DNA of 64,000 bases from Dermanyssus gallinae (taxonomy: Eukaryota; Arthropoda; Arachnida; Mesostigmata; Dermanyssidae), in contig QVRM01006811.1 in assembly GCA_003439945.1 (NCBI GenBank), positions 412,001-476,000 on the forward strand, written 5' to 3'. Position 1 is the stretch's first letter. The number at the start of each line of letters is the position of its first letter. The notes below the pieces were generated by a model. That model saw only the letters and a program-made list of their open reading frames with translations, made no database searches and had not been told where the DNA came from. This document shows, piece after piece, positions 59,442 through 64,000 of this stretch. The position numbers and the translations under genes were made by a program.

Positions 59442-59520
59442 CGCCTAAAAAATTACCTCAAGTATAGGGCTTCATACCCACAGACCTGCTTGCGCAATAA
59501 TTCTTAAGGACATTAAGAAC
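59442..59520 (+). repeat. 79-bp RT segment, inverted-pair member 2
   Basis: Isolated plus-strand copy of the RT segment at 58339-58417, framed by triplet repeats on both sides (59408-59440 and 59520-59568). No further RT sequence is attached. Confidence 0.9.
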
Positions 59521-59531
59521 ATTATTATTAC

Positions 59532-59568
<37 letters not shown>
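59520..59568. repeat. (ATT)n
   Basis: About 49 bp of ATT with one ACTG interruption, lying between the 79-bp RT segment and the truncated LINE at 59569. Confidence 0.9.
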
Positions 59569-60425
59569 GGTTAAGTTTGTGTCAGCCTATCTTAGAAAGA
59601 TCGCTTTGCGTCGGTCGATCGTAATACTTTCCGTTCGTTATGCAATATCCCTCAAAAACTTTGCGGCACCGACAAGTAAAGGACCCAGAATCTCTAAAGC
59701 AATAAACACAAAGTAGTTGCTTCTTGACAGCATAGGATCCACTATGAGGCCAAGCTGACAGAAGGGCAGGGCATGAAGTCATTCCCCTCTAAAGTAATGC
59801 TAAACCGCTTAAAAACGGCACGGTCTCTTGTTGAGATAAGCTTATCTATGATATTTCTTGTTTATTTCGCTTTTGACACTTTTGACTTGTACAGGCATCG
59901 AGAAGCTGTTGGTTTACGTCCTTTTAGAGGTCCGGGGTCAAGTTTTCTAAATTATAATAGTCGCAACATGTAGTTAAATTTGCGTAAGCAAAGACATTGC
60001 CTCCATAAACAAACCATTGGGTGGGTGTTGCAAGAGCGGCTTGTTTTGTACTAAGATCCCGTGTGATTCCCTTACACGTGACGAAAACACTCAGAACATA
60101 CAAGTCATCCCTTGCCGTGTGAAAATTTCCAGGAAGTGCTTGCACGTTGGGGTACTTTTCTCTTGCTCTCGTAGATTACCTCTTATTGCTAACAACTGAC
60201 ACTTAGAAGTGTTGGGTGTTAGCCCTCTGGGTTCTTCGAAGTGCAGTAGAGTCTGTATATCCTCCGCCACGATGTCTACGGAACCACCCAGGATTGCATT
60301 ATCCGCATACCAGACCTTAGAGGGGCTTTGTAGACTTGATACTATATCGTAAATGCCTAGACAAAGTAGCGTTGGCCCTGGCGCATATCCTTATTGGATA
60401 CCGGTTCTGAACTCCATGGATAAAT
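59569..60425 (-). pseudogene. Second, decayed copy of the LINE family at 47.9 kb
   Basis: Minus strand around 60.4 kb: MEFRTGIQ, a stop, GYAPGPTLLCLGIYDIVSSLQSP and VWYADNAILGGSVDIVAEDI, then GLTPNTSKCQLLAI. These align with NGVQQGDPLGPALFSLGIS, IWYLNDGTLGG and ILNLSKCEVITV of the element at 48008. The active site is YADN, so the second catalytic Asp is lost. Downstream, CPALLSAWPHSGSYA may match the thumb. The piece stops at an ATT tract (59520-59568) before any endonuclease domain. Confidence 0.6.
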
Positions 60426-60840
60426 GAGTGGAAGGCAAAACATTGTACAGTGGATTAACAGATGCCGTCGCAAGTAGAGATGGGGTGGAATTTGTGTCTT
60501 GGAGACATTATCGCTCATATATATAGCAGTTGGACAGGAGGGAGGACATGATACGAACAAATATATCAAAATGGATACTAATGACAGGGGTATAGAGAAT
60601 TTAGATAAAATTGTGGTTGAAAAATAGACGTATAGTCAGGAAAGTAGAAAGGCGTGCGCAGATTAGATTATAGTTAAAGGAGAAATACGTGAAAGGCAGG
60701 ACATGTGATTAGAGATGAAGAAAAGGAATGCTCATAACTGGCTAGAGGTTACGGGGCGGGGAATAGCTACTAATAGGTTAAAAGTAGATAAGAAGGAGAT
60801 AGACAAGCAGAAGTGGGCACATAAAATAGATGAAACTGAA
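60426..60840. other. No gene recognised
   Basis: Purine-rich unique sequence. No motif. Confidence 0.5.
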
Positions 60841-60846
60841 CAGCTG

Positions 60847-61239
60847 TTAGGGGAATACCATAGAGATGGAACTAGACGAAATGCATAAATTAATACGCGA
60901 TAACATTTTAAATGTTATAAAGTAGTTAAAAATATAAGATAGGAGAAAGGAGTGGTGGAAGAAAGAGAGTGAGAAGGCAATCTGGAAGAGGAAGAAATTG
61001 CGCAAGGAGCACATGAAGATTGTGGGCAGAAACCCAGTAAAAAGAGGTAATTTCTCCTTCCTCCATTTTTGAATAATTCCTTCCGAAATCCTGTCAAGAC
61101 CACACGCCGTTTTTGGATTAATTTTCTTTACCACAACTGCGATCTTATCTGTTGTGGTTGTAATCTCCGTGCTAGTTCTTGTTCTTTCTACACTGCTCAC
61201 GCTAGTTGTGAAAAATAGTGCTTGCAACGCGGTGTCCAT
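60847..61239 (-). pseudogene. RT fingers-region remnant
   Basis: A 130-codon minus frame with KINPKTACGLDRISEGIIQK, matching the conserved ixxLkxxKAxGxDgI start of LINE RT domains. The remainder is low-complexity Ser/Phe/Leu and does not continue the RT. The fragment is therefore limited to about 61060-61160. Confidence 0.45.
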
Positions 61240-61290
61240 TTAATCTGTTGTGTATGTTCTATCCTGGACGTTATTTGTCATTCTTGTTTC

Positions 61291-61306
61291 TATATATATA
61301 TATATA
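61291..61306. repeat. (TA)n, short
   Basis: 16-bp TA run. Confidence 0.8.
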
Positions 61307-61399
61307 CGCTAAAAATATTTAGGTAATACTATAGCGTCAGAAGGAGAATAGCTAAAACAGGAAGAAGTGTTGATAATAAAGGAAGCAGACAGGGGAAAA

Positions 61400-61705
61400 G
61401 ATTTGTTAAGGTGCAGAAGTTCATGGGGGTTCAATAGATACGTGGTTACAAGGGACATTTGAAGACCATGTCTGTGCCAGAGCTGACATTTGCAAACTCT
61501 GTTTTAGTAGATAACTCTGGTTTATGGAGAAAATTAGAGGGGATTCAGAGCGAAGTAATTAGGATTTCATTGGGGTTTTCAATTATAGCGGAGGAGAGGG
61601 CGGAATGTCAAAAGAAAGTACGAGAAATAAAAAGTAAGCTAAGATATAGTAGTGGACTAGAGCAAATAATGGGCTATGATGTGTTAAGGTACAGTGGGTA
61701 AAGAG
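61400..61705 (+). pseudogene. RT C-terminal remnant of another LINE family
   Basis: Plus-strand frame with KTMSVPELTFANSVLV and LWRKLEGIQSEVIRISLG. I recognise this as the post-palm region (VPGLTFANAV...LE..QREVGRLALG) of a LINE family abundant in ticks. Later residues lose similarity. It is opposite in strand to the RT start at 60847, so they are not one element. Confidence 0.5.
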
Positions 61706-62488
61706 GCAATGAGAGTAAAATAAAATGGGATAGGATGGCAAATTTTATGGCTCAGTAGTAGACAATAGACAAACACTGCTATATCCGGTAGGCAAATTTA
61801 ATGTAAGGTAAAGGCAGCATATACACAGAACTAGCAGGTAGCATTAACGACGAAAATTAGTTTAAAGGAAATATACGGCATATGAAATCAGAAAGGAATG
61901 GGGTGCAATGATTATTTAGTAAAACAAGAGGCAGCGGGCTGTTAGCAAGAGCAGATATGTTAGACACGAGGATGCAGCGGGCCTGCTATGAGGAATTAGA
62001 AACAGCGGTTTGTCGTATACGCGCGAGGATAAGGCAAGGCTGCGGAAAAAGAACGGGTCGAACTTACAAAGCAGAGGCTATCCCGACGGAAGCTTCTCCA
62101 CCTAAAGGCGAGAAAAACCGGGATTAGATGCAGCGTTAAGCGCCGCTGATATAAAAGGATTATATGTGTACACGCACCCATCAAGATAACAAAAAATCAG
62201 TCAATCAATTATTGAGAACCGTTGGACTGGATGCGTTGAACTCTGAAGAGTCAACACTGAGCAATCAAATATATGTGGTTGTCTTTCTTTGTGGTATTCC
62301 ACACTACGGATTTTTTACGGAATCACCTAATATATAGTGAATTTCTGAGTTTGCCTCAATGGCCCACGACCGACCGACCGACCGAACTTTCTGACCGGGT
62401 TGGCTTTGTCGTTTTCGTCGACTTCGTCGGTGCAGTGTCTCGTTCGGGTGCCCGATGTAGTCTGTCGTTTCCTTTCGGGGCTGACTTT
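61706..62488. other. No gene recognised
   Basis: AT-rich to 62300, then GC-rich. A short (ccga)n run at 62369-62384. Confidence 0.5.
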
Positions 62489-62662
62489 CAGCCAACATTT
62501 AACGTCCATGGGACTGCCTTTCGCATTGCTTCATAGACGGATTCATCCCCACAAATACAAGTATGCAACGGTGGGGCTCGAACCCGCGCACCTGCTATGT
62601 GTCTCCTCCGGCCGCAAGGCGCAGACGCATGCACCCACCACGCCACTGGGCTCGACTACAGA
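62489..62662 (-). mobile_element. tRNA-derived SINE-1, copy 3
   Basis: Minus strand: head gtcgagcccagtggcgtgg, A-box region near 62635-62648, B box ggttcgagccc (62574-62585), body gaatccgtctatgaagcaatgcg, tail catggacgttaaatgttggctg. It is the best preserved head of the family, with both boxes close to consensus. Confidence 0.8.
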
Positions 62663-64000
62663 TAGTCACTCGTTTGGCGGCTTAAAACTGCACTTATGAT
62701 TTCATGGCAGCATCTGTAGCGACGGGGTAATGAGAGAGGCAGAGAGAGAAGAGAAGATACGGCTTCAAAGAGCCGTTGTTCGAGAACTTCTGCACGAGGA
62801 GGAGTTGCAATTAGCAGGAGGGGGTGTTGTCGTCATTTTCTAAACGAGCCGGCCGCGTGGCCTCTAGGTGGCTGCGTTCCCGCGTTCACGTTGGTGGCGC
62901 GTGCACCTTATCGTCGTCGTCGTTGTTGTGTTTGCTGCTAGTGTTGTTGTCGTATCCATATACGTCTTTCTATCTCTCTCTCTATTCCTCTCTTCCCCCC
63001 CCTCTCCGTCTGTCTCTATCTCGTGTGTTGTCAGTAACCGCGGTCTGTGTTGCTGCCAGGGTGGGCTGTTTGCGTGCTTACCGAGGCCGAGGGACAATGG
63101 GACGGGAATGCGACGAACGAGCTACAACCTACGCACAGCAATAATACGATGACCGCAGCCAGTGGGGTACTCATGAAGATAGCCTGCGGCGAGCAGTTGC
63201 AGCAGCAGCAAGCTATGTGGCTGTCAGGTGGCTGTGCGAGAGGATAAGCTGGGGGGTAAGCTGGGGATGTGGAGAACGGCGGGGATGATGCTGCCCGTCA
63301 GATGAAGCAAACCATCAGGGTGACCGCGACCACCGTCGTCGTCGTTGTCGTCGAGTGAGTGGTGGGCACACACAACCAGCCCCGCCCGGCGACTTTTGCG
63401 CCGATTTCGCGCCCCATGCACCCCCGGCTACTACCGGCTCGAGGCTACCGTCACTGTCACTGTTGACTGCTAGAACTATTACGATTGCGACCATGCGAAT
63501 GACAAAGATGGGCGGCTGAAGCCGGCGTGGGGCGGGGGGTGCGGTAGCAGCCTACGTTTCGCCCAAACCAACGCTAGCCACACTTGTTTTCGAAACGACA
63601 TGGTGCCAATTGAGCCAAGGCGACCACTTGTCAACATTCGTTGTGGACATTTGTTTGTGGCGGACCGTACACAGCTGCTTTCATACGAGTTGTTGTTGTT
63701 GGTGCTATTGTTGTTGTTGTCGTTGTTGTTATTGTTGTTGTTTGTGCTGTTGTTGTTGGTGTTGCTACTGTTGCTGCTGTCATCGTTGTTTAAGCCCGCA
63801 TCAGGTCACCGCGGTGGTAGGTCTCCTCTCTCACGCCTACCATTTTTCCCAACGACTTCTATAGCCGTCTATCTTGCTCGCTCGCGTATATCACACGCAA
63901 TTATGTCACGTTGAGACTCGGCGACGGTGCTAAGCCACATTAACGGTGAGCAGTTGGCACCTTGTGCGCCCTCCCAAGACATAGTTGCGCTAATTTGGCC
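62663..64000. other. CpG/triplet-rich block, no gene identified
   Basis: Pyrimidine-rich (62950-63020) and GTT-rich (63690-63790) stretches with CpG-rich sequence between, resembling 8.4-15 kb. Open frames on the plus strand are Leu/Cys/Val low-complexity. It may be 5' flanking DNA of a gene beyond the window; nothing inside supports a specific exon. Confidence 0.45.

Overview
This window looks like non-coding nuclear DNA from an animal, probably an invertebrate. It has no bacterial-style gene packing, no rRNA or intact tRNA gene, and no host protein gene I can name. It is saturated with (TA)n microsatellites and contains degraded non-LTR retrotransposon pieces, solo-LTR candidates, tRNA-derived SINEs and a small hairpin MITE. 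Several LINE C-termini resemble families I associate with ticks, mites and other invertebrates, so a chelicerate or other arthropod is a reasonable but unproven guess.

Layout. 0-8.4 kb: an old 215-bp direct repeat (111 and 2786), a broken AP-endonuclease remnant (1.0-1.5 kb, minus), a 3' scrap of an R2-like element (1.9 kb), two ORF1 (gag-like) remnants (3.9-4.4 kb minus; 4.5-6.26 kb plus) and a LINE C-terminus (7.7-8.4 kb). 8.4-15 kb: CpG-rich, triplet-repeat and purine/pyrimidine-biased DNA, interrupted near 12 kb by an A-tailed tRNA-like SINE and near 13 kb by a MITE copy. 15-24.6 kb: mostly featureless, with two copies of a second SINE family, a second MITE copy and one possible exon (20.5 kb). 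24.6-27.7 kb: a solo LTR next to the best R2-like copy (RT plus zinc knuckle plus restriction-like endonuclease, minus strand), with TA tracts outside both. 28-47 kb: scattered SINE and MITE copies, a second R2-like 3' fragment (37.4-38.25 kb), and long stretches where I see nothing. 47.8-49.7 kb: a different LINE with an endonuclease-like C-terminus lies exactly between two (TAA)n tracts. 50-53.6 kb: repeat-rich DNA. 53.65 kb: a roughly 70-bp R2-like 3' end between TA tracts. 54-61.8 kb: a graveyard of RT fragments in both orientations with a probable solo LTR. 62-64 kb: another SINE copy and a CpG/triplet-rich end.

Most notable pattern. Four copies of one R2-superfamily element (1.9, 25.4-27.6, 37.4-38.2 and 53.65 kb) all abut (TA)n microsatellites or TA-rich runs, while a second LINE with an RLE-like domain, and an ORF1-only remnant, abut (TAA)n. 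This suggests lineages that use simple-sequence DNA as integration sites, or that it grew from their tails. Every coding copy is broken, so these are relics. Two SINE families and a TA-flanked hairpin MITE present four times are the other repeat systems visible by self-comparison.
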